64,000 bases of DNA from Nioella aestuarii (lineage in GTDB: Bacteria > Pseudomonadota > Alphaproteobacteria > Rhodobacterales > Rhodobacteraceae), in contig NZ_JBPBBA010000017.1 in assembly GCF_050896395.1 (NCBI RefSeq), forward strand, positions 1 to 64,000, read 5' to 3'. Shown one piece after another: positions 50,516-59,607 of the stretch. Positions within the stretch are counted from its first letter, which is position 1; each line of letters opens with the position of its first letter. The notes beneath the pieces were generated by a model. It saw only the letters and a program-made list of their open reading frames with translations. It ran no database searches and was not told where the DNA came from. Position numbers and translations under genes: made by a program.

Positions 50516-51808
50516 CTACTGATCCACCGGCAGCCCGCTAGGCACCGTTGAAGGCACACCAAGCCGCCCGTCCGCGCCAGAGTGATCCGTCAGCGCCTGC
50601 AGAAACGCGACGAGATCCGCAATCTCAGCGTCGCTCAGTTCCATCGGCATCAGCTCATTCGCTGCGGCAATCGCTGCCATCTCTTCGGGGTCGTCCAGAA
50701 TACGCCAGTCCTCGACCCCCGGCAATTCGGCCAGCACAGCCTGGCTCCGGTCATAGGCGTAGAGCGATCCGACCGGGTCAAGGTGGTGCCGGATGACCCC
50801 CTCCAGCGTCGCGTAGGCCCCCGCGTGCCCATAGGGTGCGGTCAACGCCACATTGCGCAGGCTCGGGGTGCGGAATGCATAGGCATCATCCGGATTTCCG
50901 GTGACACGCATCCGCCCCTCATCGCGGGCGTGGCTTTCGAACCGAGCCGCCTTGCCCGGCCCAATCTGCACCATGGCTATCGCGTGAAACCCATGGTCGG
51001 TCTGGAAACGGCCTGAATGGCACTCGGCGCAGCCCGCGACGCCATAGAACAATTCCATCCCACGCGACGCCGCATCGGGAAGCGCGGCTTCTCCGGCAAG
51101 AAACAGGTCAAACGGGCTGCGATCCGCGCGCCATTCGAACCGCATGAAGTCCGCGATGACATTCGAGATATCCGTGAAATGGATTGGCTCGCCCACCCCT
51201 AGAACCGCATCGAACCGCTGACGATGTTCCGGCACCGCCTCCACCCGCGCTGCAATCTGGTCCCAGGCCCCGCCCGAAAGCGACAGGTGCCCCATGCGCA
51301 CGGCCTGTGAGATCGGGTTCTCGGAATAATGCCCGGCCATTTCATCCGCGGACAGCACGGGGAACATTGCCTGCGCAGACAGCACGGAATCGAACCCTTC
51401 CGCCATCGCGTCGCCTAAAGGGGTGCGGATGCCGTTGGGACGCGTCGGGTCGGCTTCCAACCGCCCGTCATGGAACATATGTGTGAACTCGGTGGCACCA
51501 AGATTGAACAGTGCCGGCGCGTTCCGGGGAATCCGCTGCTCGGGCATGTTGTCGGGGTCCGCTGTCCGGGCGGGACCAAGCCCATTTGCCCCGTCCCCGA
51601 GGGACAAAGACACCCCGTCAGAGGTGCCGAACCGCGGATGATGACAGGTGGCGCAGGCGACCTGTTCATTGCCCGACAGGATCGGGTCGTAGAACAACAG
51701 ATGCCCAAGCTCCACGCGGGCAGGCTCGGTCTCGACGAACTCTGCGGGCGGAAAGACCGGTTGCGCCAGCAGGGGAAGCGGGATCAGGGCAAGTGGCAAC
51801 CATTTCAT
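50516..51808 (-). CDS. Periplasmic diheme cytochrome c peroxidase/MauG-like protein
   Basis: 430 aa with a Sec signal peptide (h-region LPLALIPLPLLA) and two c-type heme motifs, CATCH at residues 52-56 and CAECH at 260-264. The layout fits the CcpA/MauG family: ELGHLLFYDPILSGNEQVAC at the front, FHDGRLEADPTRPNGIRTPL between the hemes, and TPSLRNVALTAPYGHAGAYA after the second. Such proteins reduce peroxide or oxidise residues of partner proteins. The ATG overlaps the galM stop as ATGA, so it is translated as the last gene of xylB-xylA-galM. Its tie to xylose use is unexplained; the convergent FG-GAP protein is a possible partner. Confidence 0.85.
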   Translation of the reverse strand: MKWLPLALIPLPLLAQPVFPPAEFVETEPARVELGHLLFYDPILSGNEQVACATCHHPRFGTSDGVSLSLGDGANGLGPARTADPDNMPEQRIPRNAPALFNLGATEFTHMFHDGRLEADPTRPNGIRTPLGDAMAEGFDSVLSAQAMFPVLSADEMAGHYSENPISQAVRMGHLSLSGGAWDQIAARVEAVPEHRQRFDAVLGVGEPIHFTDISNVIADFMRFEWRADRSPFDLFLAGEAALPDAASRGMELFYGVAGCAECHSGRFQTDHGFHAIAMVQIGPGKAARFESHARDEGRMRVTGNPDDAYAFRTPSLRNVALTAPYGHAGAYATLEGVIRHHLDPVGSLYAYDRSQAVLAELPGVEDWRILDDPEEMAAIAAANELMPMELSDAEIADLVAFLQALTDHSGADGRLGVPSTVPSGLPVDQ

Positions 51809-52791
51809 TTTGGGACCTCCATGATCTCGACCGTCAGCCGCTGGCGATAGGGCTGATCCGGCGAGACGATGATCGAGGGGAATGTGGGGCAATTCACGGC
51901 ATTGGGAAAGCCCTGCGGTTCCAGCGCGATCCCCGCCCATGGGGTGATGCGTTGGCCGTGATGGGCACCGTCAACCTCAGACAGCACATGCCCGGTATAG
52001 ACTTGCAGCCCCGGTTGGTCCGACCACATGCGCAGGCGCATACCATTCGGGGCCAGAACCTCTGCCATCGGCTGTGCCGGGTCACGATCCTCGGGCAGTG
52101 CAAGATTGAGGTCAATCCCCTCAGCATCCGGGTCCCGGCGACCCAGAACCGCGCCTGCCCGGAAATCATAGCGCGTACCGGCAATGCCAACGATCGCCCC
52201 AGTCGGGATCAGATCCCTGTCGACAGGCGTATATCTGTCGGCTACGCAGATGAACCGCGCGACCTGCGCAAGCTTATCAACCCCGAGACTGTAATAGCTG
52301 TGTTGCGCCAGATTGATGGGCGTTGGCCGGTCTACCGTCGCAACCATGTCATAGGTGACGCGCGGGCCGTCCAACCGGACGGTCACCGTGAAATCGGCGC
52401 GTCCGGGAAAGCCCTCTTCGCCATCGGGCGAGCTATAGCTGAACTGAACGGCCTTTGCGCCTTCTGTCTCCGCCCGCCAGATCCGGGAATGCAGCCCCCC
52501 TGCCCCACCATGCAACTGGTGCGCATTTTCATTTGGGCTCAGGAAATGCTCCTGTCCTGCCAGCGAAAACCGAGCGCCCGCGATGCGATTGGCCACACGG
52601 CCTGCGATCACGCCCATATAGGTCGGGTTGCTGACATAGTTCGCAGGGTCGTCATAGCCCAGAACAACCGGCACCGAGGTGCCACTCAAGGGCACCCACC
52701 ATCCTCGCGTGATACACCCTAGATTGAGGAGCGAGAGCACGACGCCCCCGTCCTCCAATCTAAACTCTCGGATATCACCGGGATCTGGCAT
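51805..52791 (-). CDS. galM: Aldose 1-epimerase
   Basis: 328 aa mutarotase; interconverts alpha and beta anomers of aldoses. GRVANRIAGARFSLAGQEH is the N-terminal signature, NAHQLHGGAGGLHSRIW has the substrate His, AQHSYYSLG the general-acid His, and GIALEPQGFPNAVNCPTF the catalytic Glu near the end. It lies 7 bases behind xylA and overlaps the peroxidase gene by 4. In this setting it would supply the anomer used by xylose isomerase. Confidence 0.9.
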   Translation of the reverse strand: MPDPGDIREFRLEDGGVVLSLLNLGCITRGWWVPLSGTSVPVVLGYDDPANYVSNPTYMGVIAGRVANRIAGARFSLAGQEHFLSPNENAHQLHGGAGGLHSRIWRAETEGAKAVQFSYSSPDGEEGFPGRADFTVTVRLDGPRVTYDMVATVDRPTPINLAQHSYYSLGVDKLAQVARFICVADRYTPVDRDLIPTGAIVGIAGTRYDFRAGAVLGRRDPDAEGIDLNLALPEDRDPAQPMAEVLAPNGMRLRMWSDQPGLQVYTGHVLSEVDGAHHGQRITPWAGIALEPQGFPNAVNCPTFPSIIVSPDQPYRQRLTVEIMEVPK

Positions 52792-52798
52792 TGCGCTC

Positions 52799-54112
52799 TC
52801 AGACGAAGCGGTTCACGACGTTCTCGAGATACTCCTGCTTTCCGGACACCGGGGCCGGATTGATCCCCTCTGCCTCGACGCGTGCGGCAATGTCTTCCAG
52901 CGTGCGTTCACCATTCAGCATCGCCTGCGCTTCCGGCGTGGACCATCCGGCATAGCGATCCTCGACAAAGCCCGGCAGGGTGCCGTCCTCTATCATCGCC
53001 GCAGCAGCTTTCAGGCCGCGGGCACAGACATCCATGCCCCCGATATGGGCAATCAACAGATCCTCGGGATCCAGCGACTGGCGACGCAGCTTGGAGTCGA
53101 AATTGGTACCGCCAGTCGTGAAGCCGCCATCTTGCAGGATGTGGTAATAAGCGAGCGCAACCTCCGGCACATTGTTGGGAAACTGGTCCGTGTCCCATCC
53201 GGATTGGTAATCGTTGCGGTTCATGTCGATCGAGCCAAGGATGCCAAGCGCCGAAGCCAAAGCAATCTCGTGCTCAAAGCTGTGGCCGGCCAGAATGGCG
53301 TGACCTTGCTCGATATTCACCTTCACCTCGCCCTCCAGCCCGTGACGCTTGAGGAAGCCGTAAACGGTGGCCACGTCGTAGTCGTACTGGTGCTTGGTGG
53401 GTTCCTGCGGCTTGGGTTCGATCAGGATGGTCCCTTCGAAGCCGATCTTGTGCTTGTACTCCACCACCATGTTGAGGAAGCGGCCGAACTGCGCGTCTTC
53501 TTGTGCAAGATTGGTGTTGAGTAGGGTTTCGTAGCCTTCACGCCCGCCCCACAGAACATAGTTCTCGCCGCCCAAACGATGCGTCGCATCCATACAGGAT
53601 TTCACCGTCGCGGCGGCAAAGGCGAAGACATCCGGGTCGGGGTTCGTCGCCGCCCCCGCCATGAAGCGGCGGTTGGAGAACATGTTGGCAGTGCCCCAAA
53701 GCAGTTTGACGCCGGTCTGCTCCATCTTCTCGGCGAAGTAATCCGCGATCTGGTTCAGCGTATCGCGATTCTCGGCAAAGCTGGCGCCATCGGGGCGGAT
53801 GTCAAAATCGTGGAAACAGAAATAGGGCACTTTCAGCAGGCTGAACATTTCGAAGGCCACGTCAGCCTTGAGCTTCGATTGCGCCATCGTATCGGCTGGG
53901 AACCACGGGCGCTCAAAGGTCTGCCCGCCAAAAGGGTCGTTTCCCGGCCAGACGAAGTTGTGCCAGTAGCAGGCGGCGAAACGCAGGTGGTCTTCCATGC
54001 GCTTGCCCATGACGATCTCGTCGGGGTTGTAGTGGCGGAAGGCCAGCGGGTTGGCGCTATCGGCGCCTTCGAACGGGATTTCGGTGATATCGCGGAAAAA
54101 GCCGGTGCTCAT
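52799..54112 (-). CDS. xylA: Xylose isomerase
   Basis: 437 aa, class II xylose isomerase length: D-xylose to D-xylulose with two divalent metals. CFHDFDIRPDG has the catalytic His and Asp pair, YVLWGGREGYETLLNT is conserved, GTILIEPKPQEPTKHQYDYD holds the metal-binding Glu and the Lys, and VNIEQGHAILAGHSFEHE the next metal ligands. GSIDMNRNDYQSGWDTDQFP gives the last Asp ligands. The ATG overlaps the xylB stop as ATGA, so translation is coupled. Confidence 0.95.
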   Translation of the reverse strand: MSTGFFRDITEIPFEGADSANPLAFRHYNPDEIVMGKRMEDHLRFAACYWHNFVWPGNDPFGGQTFERPWFPADTMAQSKLKADVAFEMFSLLKVPYFCFHDFDIRPDGASFAENRDTLNQIADYFAEKMEQTGVKLLWGTANMFSNRRFMAGAATNPDPDVFAFAAATVKSCMDATHRLGGENYVLWGGREGYETLLNTNLAQEDAQFGRFLNMVVEYKHKIGFEGTILIEPKPQEPTKHQYDYDVATVYGFLKRHGLEGEVKVNIEQGHAILAGHSFEHEIALASALGILGSIDMNRNDYQSGWDTDQFPNNVPEVALAYYHILQDGGFTTGGTNFDSKLRRQSLDPEDLLIAHIGGMDVCARGLKAAAAMIEDGTLPGFVEDRYAGWSTPEAQAMLNGERTLEDIAARVEAEGINPAPVSGKQEYLENVVNRFV

Positions 54113-55560
54113 GTCAGTGCTGCCTTAATAGAAGGATAGAGGGCGCGGTAGCGGGCATAGCTTTCGTCATAAGCTGATTGCAGGTCACTACGCGGGTCGA
54201 TGGTTTCCGCCACTTGCGGAGGTGTCATTGTGTCGTGAAGATCGGCGCCGTCCGCGACCATGGCCAGCCGCGCCGCACCAAGCGCCGCACCGAAATCTCC
54301 CTTGGCGGGCAGGCGCAGGGGCAGGTCCAGGATGGTGGCAAGGCTTTCCAGCCAGAACCGCGATCCGGTGCCACCGCCGATGGCCAGAACGGAGTCTAGG
54401 TTGGTGCCGGTAGACTTCAGAGCCTCGAGCGAATCCCGAAGGGCAAAGCTGACGCCTTCCATGACGGATTGGGCCAAGTTTTCCTGGCTGGAACCGATGT
54501 CGAGACCAACGAATGCGCCGCGGATATCGGCGTCGTTGTGTGGGGTTCTTTCGCCCGAAAGATAGGGCAGGAACAGCGTGCCCGACGGGCCGGTGATGGT
54601 GTCGGGCAACCGACCCGCAAGCGTGGCGGGGCTGTCGTTTAGTGTTTTGGCCAGCCAGTTCAAACAGTCGGTCGCGGCCAGGATCACGCCCATCTGGTAC
54701 CATGTGTCAGGCACCGCGTGGCAAAAGCTGTGGACGGCGGTTTCGGGGGCCGGCGCGAAGCTGTCCTTTGCCGCTAGTAATACGCCAGACGTACCAAGCG
54801 ACACGAAGCCGTCGCCTTCGCGGAAGCAGCCAACGCCGCAGGCCGCAACGGCATTGTCCCCGCCGCCACCGGCCACCACAACGGGGCCCGAAATGCCCCA
54901 TTCGGCGGCCAGCTCGGCGCGCAAATGGCCCGAGACCTCGCTACCCTCCACAAGACGCGGCATCTGATCCGCGCGCATGTGACCTGCGTCCAGCAGGGTT
55001 TGCGACCATTCCCGTTTTCCCACATCCAGCCAGCTTGTGCCTGCCGCATCGGACATATCGGACACGTGTTCACCAGTCAGCCAGAAACGCAGGTAATCCT
55101 TTGGAAGCAGGACCTTGGAGACTTTCGCGAAAACCTCTGGCTCGTGCTTCTCAACCCAAAGAAGCTTGGGCGCAGTGAAGCCAGGGAAAACGATATTGCC
55201 CGACAAGTCTCGCACATTTGGGGCGGCATCGAGCACCGCCGCCTCAGAGTTGGAACGGGTGTCGTTCCACAAGATGCAGGGGCGAAGGACATTATCAGAT
55301 GCATCAACCAAGGTCGCGCCGTGCATGTGGCCAGACAGACCAATGCCACGCACGGCGGACAGGGCCTGTGATGCCTCTGCCTTCAGCTTGGCCACGGCGG
55401 CGCGGCAACAGTCGATCCAGTGGGCCGGATCCTGTTCGCTATGGCCCGGCGCTGGATGGCTGACGGGGGCGGCGTGTTCGGCAGCGGCGACAAGTGTGCC
55501 GGCGGCATCGACAAGCACGGCGCGCAGCCCTGACGTGCCCAGATCAAGTCCGAGATACAT
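54109..55560 (-). CDS. xylB: Xylulokinase
   Basis: 483 aa FGGY kinase: D-xylulose to D-xylulose 5-phosphate. MYLGLDLGTSGLRAVLVD is the phosphate loop, GIGLSGHMHGATLVDASDNV holds the XylB-specific sugar-binding MHG, and ILWNDTRSNSEAAVL and VVVAGGGGDNAVAACGVGCF are typical, as is IGGGTGSRFWLESLATILDL near the end. The ATG at 55560 follows GGGAGGACTC. It is the first gene of the operon xylB-xylA-galM-peroxidase; an AT-rich block just upstream (55592-55619) resembles sequence in the xylF/xylR control region and is a likely site for the ROK repressor. Confidence 0.95.
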   Translation of the reverse strand: MYLGLDLGTSGLRAVLVDAAGTLVAAAEHAAPVSHPAPGHSEQDPAHWIDCCRAAVAKLKAEASQALSAVRGIGLSGHMHGATLVDASDNVLRPCILWNDTRSNSEAAVLDAAPNVRDLSGNIVFPGFTAPKLLWVEKHEPEVFAKVSKVLLPKDYLRFWLTGEHVSDMSDAAGTSWLDVGKREWSQTLLDAGHMRADQMPRLVEGSEVSGHLRAELAAEWGISGPVVVAGGGGDNAVAACGVGCFREGDGFVSLGTSGVLLAAKDSFAPAPETAVHSFCHAVPDTWYQMGVILAATDCLNWLAKTLNDSPATLAGRLPDTITGPSGTLFLPYLSGERTPHNDADIRGAFVGLDIGSSQENLAQSVMEGVSFALRDSLEALKSTGTNLDSVLAIGGGTGSRFWLESLATILDLPLRLPAKGDFGAALGAARLAMVADGADLHDTMTPPQVAETIDPRSDLQSAYDESYARYRALYPSIKAALT

Positions 55561-55591
55561 GAGTCCTCCCACGGCACCCTCCCCGGCACCG

Positions 55592-55619
55592 CATTTATTT
55601 TTATGTCTAAATTAATTTC
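55592..55619. promoter_or_regulatory. AT-rich block upstream of xylB
   Basis: CATTTATTTTTATGTCTAAATTAATTTC, 32 bases before the xylB start. The parts ATTTATTTTT and TC(T)AAATTAA recur in the xylF/xylR gap at 47610-47632 and 47689-47700. Possible XylR (ROK) site; inference from shared sequence only. Confidence 0.35.
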
Positions 55620-55693
55620 ACGTAGAACCGTGCGAGTCAAGTCCCCGCGTCCGCCCGATGGCCGAAAACACCCGGTGCCACCCGTTCGCGCCC

Positions 55694-55710
55694 CGTACAC
55701 CCCCTGTGCA
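55694..55710. repeat. GGGGGTGTAC repeat unit, second copy
   Basis: CGTACACCCCCTGTGCA, the exact reverse complement of 29238-29254. It lies between xylB and the TRAP operon terminator in non-coding DNA. Confidence 0.5.
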
Positions 55711-55720
55711 TAAGGAACAC

Positions 55721-55752
55721 GAAAACGGCGGCCTGGGATGCCCGGGCCGCCG
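55721..55752 (-). terminator. Terminator of the TRAP operon
   Basis: CGGCGGCCTGGG-ATG-CCCGGGCCGCCG (one wobble pair), followed on the minus strand by TTTTC. It lies 25 bases after the dctM stop. Confidence 0.75.
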
Positions 55753-55777
55753 CTTCCTATTCTTATAGATGATCAGG

Positions 55778-57178
55778 CTACATCTGGCTTGGCAGCCAAA
55801 GCACGATCCATGGGAAAGCAACCAGAAGTGCGATCGTGATTGCGTCGGCGATGAAGAAGGGCGTCACCCCCTTGAACACGTCCTGCACGCTGAGGTCATC
55901 CCGCACGCCCGCCACCACAAAGCAGTTGAGTCCGATGGGGGGCGTGATCAGGCAGAACTCTGCCATCTTCACAACGAGGATGCCGAACCAGACCGCGCAC
56001 ATTGTGCCCGACATGCCGAAGGTGCTTGCCTCTGCTGTCACGTTCATCCCGCCATTCAGCGCCATCACCGCCGGGAACACAACGGGCAGGGTCAACAGCA
56101 GCATCCCGATCGCATCCATAAACATCCCCAGCACAGCGTAGGCCAGAAGGATGCAGATCAGGATCAGCATCGGAGACATATGCAGCGTCGTCAGCCAATC
56201 AGCGAAGGCGCCGGGCAGATCTGCGAAGCCAAGGAAGCGGACATAGATCAGCACGCCCCAGATGATCGTGAAGATCATGACCGAGAGCTTGGCGGTTTCC
56301 AGCAACGCCTCTTTCAGCTGCGGCCAGCGCATTCCCTTGTAGAGCGCCATGAGGAAGACGATGAACGCCCCGATCGCGCCGCCTTCCGTCGGCGTGCCCC
56401 AAGCGTCACCGCCAAACGGGTTGTAGACGAAGAAGATGATGATCACGACCACGGCGACGATCGGCAAGGCGGGCGGCAGGGACGCGAAACGTTCCTTCCA
56501 GGTAAAGCCGGTCACGGGCGGGCCGAAGTTCTTCATCGTCACGGCCATGCCGACGATCAACAGCGTATAGACCACCGCCGAGAACACACCGGGGATGAAG
56601 CCAGCCAACAACAGTCGGCCCACATCCTGTTCCACGATGATCGCGTAGATCACGAGGATGGCGGAGGGCGGAATCAGAGAGGCCAGTGTACCTGCCGCTG
56701 CGACGACACCCGCCGCAAAGCGCTTGTCATAGCCGATAGCCAGCATTTCCGGGATCGCGATACGGGCGAAGACGGCGGATGTGGCGACCGATGCGCCTGA
56801 CACGGCGGCAAAACCCGCCGTCGCGAAGACGGTTGACACGGCCAGCCCCCCCGGCACCCAGGCGAACCAACGCTTGGCGGCCTCGAAAAGCGCCTTGGTC
56901 AGTCCCGCGTGATAGGCAAGGTATCCGATCAGGATGAACGTGGGAATCAGGCTGAGCGCCTGGCTGGAGATCTTCGAATGGGGCACCTGCCCCGCCGTTT
57001 TCACCGCGACGGTCAGCGCCCAGATGAAATCCTCCGGGTCATAGCCCCGGCGGCTCCAGAAGATCCAGATCAGGCCGAAGAGCCCCGAAAGCCCGGCGGC
57101 GAAGGCCACGCGCATACCGAGGATGACAAGCACCAGCATACCGCCCGAAACGATGAGGCCAATTTGAATGGGTTCCAT
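55778..57178 (-). CDS. dctM: TRAP transporter large permease DctM
   Basis: 466 aa inner-membrane protein with about 12 hydrophobic segments, a little longer than the usual 425-440. DctM-type segments include ISSQALSLIPTFILIGYLAY, FAAVSGASVATSAVFARIAI, and GTLASLIPPSAILVIYAIIV, the last two carrying the family Gly/Ser-rich signatures. It forms the sodium-driven channel with DctQ. The ATG at 57178 gives the conserved first helix; the longer frame extends antisense into the small subunit region. It is the last gene of dctPQM, followed by a terminator. Confidence 0.9.
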   Translation of the reverse strand: MEPIQIGLIVSGGMLVLVILGMRVAFAAGLSGLFGLIWIFWSRRGYDPEDFIWALTVAVKTAGQVPHSKISSQALSLIPTFILIGYLAYHAGLTKALFEAAKRWFAWVPGGLAVSTVFATAGFAAVSGASVATSAVFARIAIPEMLAIGYDKRFAAGVVAAAGTLASLIPPSAILVIYAIIVEQDVGRLLLAGFIPGVFSAVVYTLLIVGMAVTMKNFGPPVTGFTWKERFASLPPALPIVAVVVIIIFFVYNPFGGDAWGTPTEGGAIGAFIVFLMALYKGMRWPQLKEALLETAKLSVMIFTIIWGVLIYVRFLGFADLPGAFADWLTTLHMSPMLILICILLAYAVLGMFMDAIGMLLLTLPVVFPAVMALNGGMNVTAEASTFGMSGTMCAVWFGILVVKMAEFCLITPPIGLNCFVVAGVRDDLSVQDVFKGVTPFFIADAITIALLVAFPWIVLWLPSQM

Positions 57179-57189
57179 GTCAGTGCACC

Positions 57190-57825
57190 TTAATCGTCGT
57201 CGCGGCCGGAAACCTGGGCGGCTTCCATGGCGGCTTGGGTGGCGGTATCGGCATGAAGCGGCACGCCAACGGGTTGATCGTCGCCCCGGATCAGTGCCCG
57301 GCCATAGACGAAGACCTGCAACGCAAGGCGCAGGCAAATGACGAAGAAAGCCACCGGCACCACCAGTTTGGCAGGCCAGAGCGGCAGTCGGATATCCATC
57401 GAGCTGTCACGGCTCCACCACGGTTCGTTGAAGTCGAAGCTGCGCTGGAAATGCGCCCAGGATCCCCAAACAAGCAGCACCATCAGGATCAGGATTGCCA
57501 ATGTGGTCACGAACTCTGCCGCCCACATGGGGCGTCCGCGCAGGTTGCCGACCAGCAGGTCCATGCGGATATGGCCGCCTTCGCGTTGCGTATAGGCGAT
57601 ACCCATGATCGCAATCAGCGGCATGGCCTGTTCGATCCAGTCCACATAGCCGGGGATCGGCTGCGAAAAGAAGTTGCGTCCGCCGACCGAGATCACGGCG
57701 AGGATCATCAGCGAAAACACCGCCAGCCCGCTGACCAGCGCCATCTTGCGTTCCAGCCACAGCAGGGATTGGTCTAGTCTACTGACGAGGCTGTCATCCG
57801 ACAGCACGAGGGAAGCTCCGGCCAT
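57190..57825 (-). CDS. dctQ: TRAP transporter small permease DctQ
   Basis: 211 aa with four membrane helices (about residues 30-50, 65-82, 105-125 and 145-170). SLMILAVISVGGRNFFSQPI, then YVDWIEQAMPLIAIMGIAYT, QREGGHIRMDLL and LPLWPAKLVVPVAFFVICLR are DctQ-like. AAGGAGAG precedes the ATG. It is longer than many DctQ proteins, with a hydrophilic C-terminal tail. It is separated from dctP by a stem-loop attenuator and from dctM by 11 bases. Confidence 0.85.
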   Translation of the reverse strand: MAGASLVLSDDSLVSRLDQSLLWLERKMALVSGLAVFSLMILAVISVGGRNFFSQPIPGYVDWIEQAMPLIAIMGIAYTQREGGHIRMDLLVGNLRGRPMWAAEFVTTLAILILMVLLVWGSWAHFQRSFDFNEPWWSRDSSMDIRLPLWPAKLVVPVAFFVICLRLALQVFVYGRALIRGDDQPVGVPLHADTATQAAMEAAQVSGRDDD

Positions 57826-57858
57826 TTATGGCTCTCCTTGAATGGATGTTCCCGAAAG

Positions 57859-57888
57859 AAAAACCCGCCCGAAGGATGTTCGGGCGGG
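57859..57888 (-). terminator. Attenuator between dctP and dctQ
   Basis: CCCGCCCGAA-GGATG-TTCGGGCGGG, a perfect 10-bp stem, followed on the minus strand by TTTTTCTTTC: a canonical rho-independent terminator inside the operon. It would make dctP message more abundant than dctQM. Confidence 0.75.
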
Positions 57889-57906
57889 ATCGTCAGACAC
57901 CGGGGC

Positions 57907-58917
57907 TCAGTTGCCCTCGGCGATCAGGCCGGTGACGAAATCGTAGAGCTCCTGTGCGGGCAGGCCGCGGGCGGTGTTCTCTTCGATCCATGCAGCGGCG
58001 GCGGGGGCTGCGGCAGCCTCGCGGAAGGCTGCGAGTTCGGCTTCACCAAAGGTGATCTGCTCGATCCCGCGTTCTTCCAGCGCCGGGCCCCAAGCGGCCA
58101 TGGTCTGATCGTTGTAGTAGTCGAGATAGTGCTGAAGCGCATCGTCAACCGCGCCCATCAGAATCTCGCGCTCGGCGTCGGTCAGGGCGTCCATCGCATC
58201 GGTGTTCACGACAACCGGGCAGTTCACGGTGCCGGGGTTCAGGTTGGTGGTCCACCACTCAGCGTTTTCGATAGTGCCGAAGGACATATGCGCATGAGGT
58301 GCGAAGCTGACAGCCTGCACAACGCCGCTATCCATTGCCTGACGCACTTCCGTCGCGGTCATCGAGGTTGGCACAGCACCGATCGCGGACATGGCCGCAC
58401 CGATACCGCCGGTTGCCCGCACGGCCATGCCGGCGAAATCCTCAACCGACGAAGGCGCATCGCCACGGCCAACAAAGTTATACTGTGGCAGCGGCGATGG
58501 CATCAGCAGCATCGCATTCCAGCGGGCCAGGTCGGCCACAACGGCGGGGTGCTGGTAGAGCGCCATAGAGACCTCGGCCTCCTGCTCAAGCGAACCCATG
58601 CCAAGGAACGGCAGTTCCAGGACGGTGATCGAAGGGTTCTTGTCGGCGTGGTAGCCAGCGCAGAACTGGGCCATTTCGAAGGCACCGATGGAGATACCGT
58701 CAAGATTCTCACGGTTGCCGGAGAGGCCGCCATAGGAAATGTTCATGGTGAATTCGCCGCCAGAGCGTTCGGCGACCAGTTCCGCCAGCCGTTCAACATG
58801 CTCAGTGAAGGCGCGGCGCGCACCCCAGACCGACACGTTCCATTCGGTGGCCAATGCCTCGGCTGCGAAGCTAACGGTAACTGCGGCCACTGCGGTGGCC
58901 GTGAGTGTCTTTTTCAT
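57907..58917 (-). CDS. dctP: TRAP substrate-binding protein DctP
   Basis: 336 aa periplasmic protein with a signal peptide (cleavage after EALA, about residue 23). Family features are the helix ELVAERSGGEFTMNISYGG, GIGAAMSAIGAVPTSMTATE following the Arg that binds a substrate carboxylate (FAGMAVRATGG), and FSPxxx-like SFAPHAHMSFG. AGGAGG-like GGGAGGAAA precedes the ATG. A carboxylate-bearing substrate is expected. Nearby genes for an M20D amidohydrolase and a DctBD-like pair suggest an N-acyl or amide-linked acid, but this is inference. Confidence 0.9.
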   Translation of the reverse strand: MKKTLTATAVAAVTVSFAAEALATEWNVSVWGARRAFTEHVERLAELVAERSGGEFTMNISYGGLSGNRENLDGISIGAFEMAQFCAGYHADKNPSITVLELPFLGMGSLEQEAEVSMALYQHPAVVADLARWNAMLLMPSPLPQYNFVGRGDAPSSVEDFAGMAVRATGGIGAAMSAIGAVPTSMTATEVRQAMDSGVVQAVSFAPHAHMSFGTIENAEWWTTNLNPGTVNCPVVVNTDAMDALTDAEREILMGAVDDALQHYLDYYNDQTMAAWGPALEERGIEQITFGEAELAAFREAAAAPAAAAWIEENTARGLPAQELYDFVTGLIAEGN

Positions 58918-59041
58918 GGTTTCCTCCCAATTGATCACACATTTCGTGGATGGGGGGAGTATGCCGAGCCATGCGCCTCTGCCTATGAAGGAAATTGCAT
59001 GGGGGATGGATCGGGCCCTGCGGATTTCCGCAAGGTGCAAC

Positions 59042-59548
59042 TCAGTTGCCGTGCAGCCGACGAAAGAGGACCCAGACCAGACCAGCCCCGACAAGTGCGG
59101 CAAAACCGGTGATCATGATCATGTAAGGGATCGAGATCATCCAAAGCGCGATGATCATGTAGACGGCTTCGGCGGCACCTCCGGGCCCGTCGTAAAGAAG
59201 CATAGCCAACATGAACCACCCATGCGCCAGCACCAGCCCGGCATAGGCCCCCAAGCCCATGTAAATGCCGAGTCGAAATGCGCCGGGATCGGCTGAAGCC
59301 ATCTTGCGAATGCGGTTGCGGGTGATGATGGCGACAACGAAGAATGCCGGTTGCGCCCAGATGGCGAGCGGGACCAGCAGCTCGATCCCGCGCGCCAGCG
59401 ATACCACTTCTACGCCCCGCGCCTGAAGGGAGGCGCGGGCATAAAGCCCATAGAGCGGCAGAAGGGCGGGGCCGGACAGCCACGTGACATGGAACAGAAG
59501 GCCCATCAGAAGGCGATGTCGAGCATGGATCTGCGGTGTCTGCGTCAT
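59042..59548 (-). CDS. Small multi-span membrane protein
   Basis: 168 aa from the ATG at 59548 (a TTG at 59596 would add 16 residues; neither has a strong ribosome site). Four hydrophobic segments are seen, including LVPLAIWAQPAFFVVAIITR, LGAYAGLVLAHGWFMLAMLL and IPYMIMITGFAALVGAGLVW. Family not recognised. It lies between dctP and the M20D hydrolase gene, all on the minus strand, 59 bases after the latter, and probably shares its transcript. Confidence 0.65.
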   Translation of the reverse strand: MTQTPQIHARHRLLMGLLFHVTWLSGPALLPLYGLYARASLQARGVEVVSLARGIELLVPLAIWAQPAFFVVAIITRNRIRKMASADPGAFRLGIYMGLGAYAGLVLAHGWFMLAMLLYDGPGGAAEAVYMIIALWMISIPYMIMITGFAALVGAGLVWVLFRRLHGN

Positions 59549-59607
59549 GGGCCGATCAGACAGGAATTCCTGCCGGATATCTTTGACGTCGGTCAATGTC
59601 GCGGGGG

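Noticed and set aside
58918..59041. Sigma-54 (-24/-12) promoter before dctP
   Set aside because: TGGCTCGGCATACTCC is the nearest look-alike, but it lacks the TTGC half, and the regulator lacks GAFTGA.
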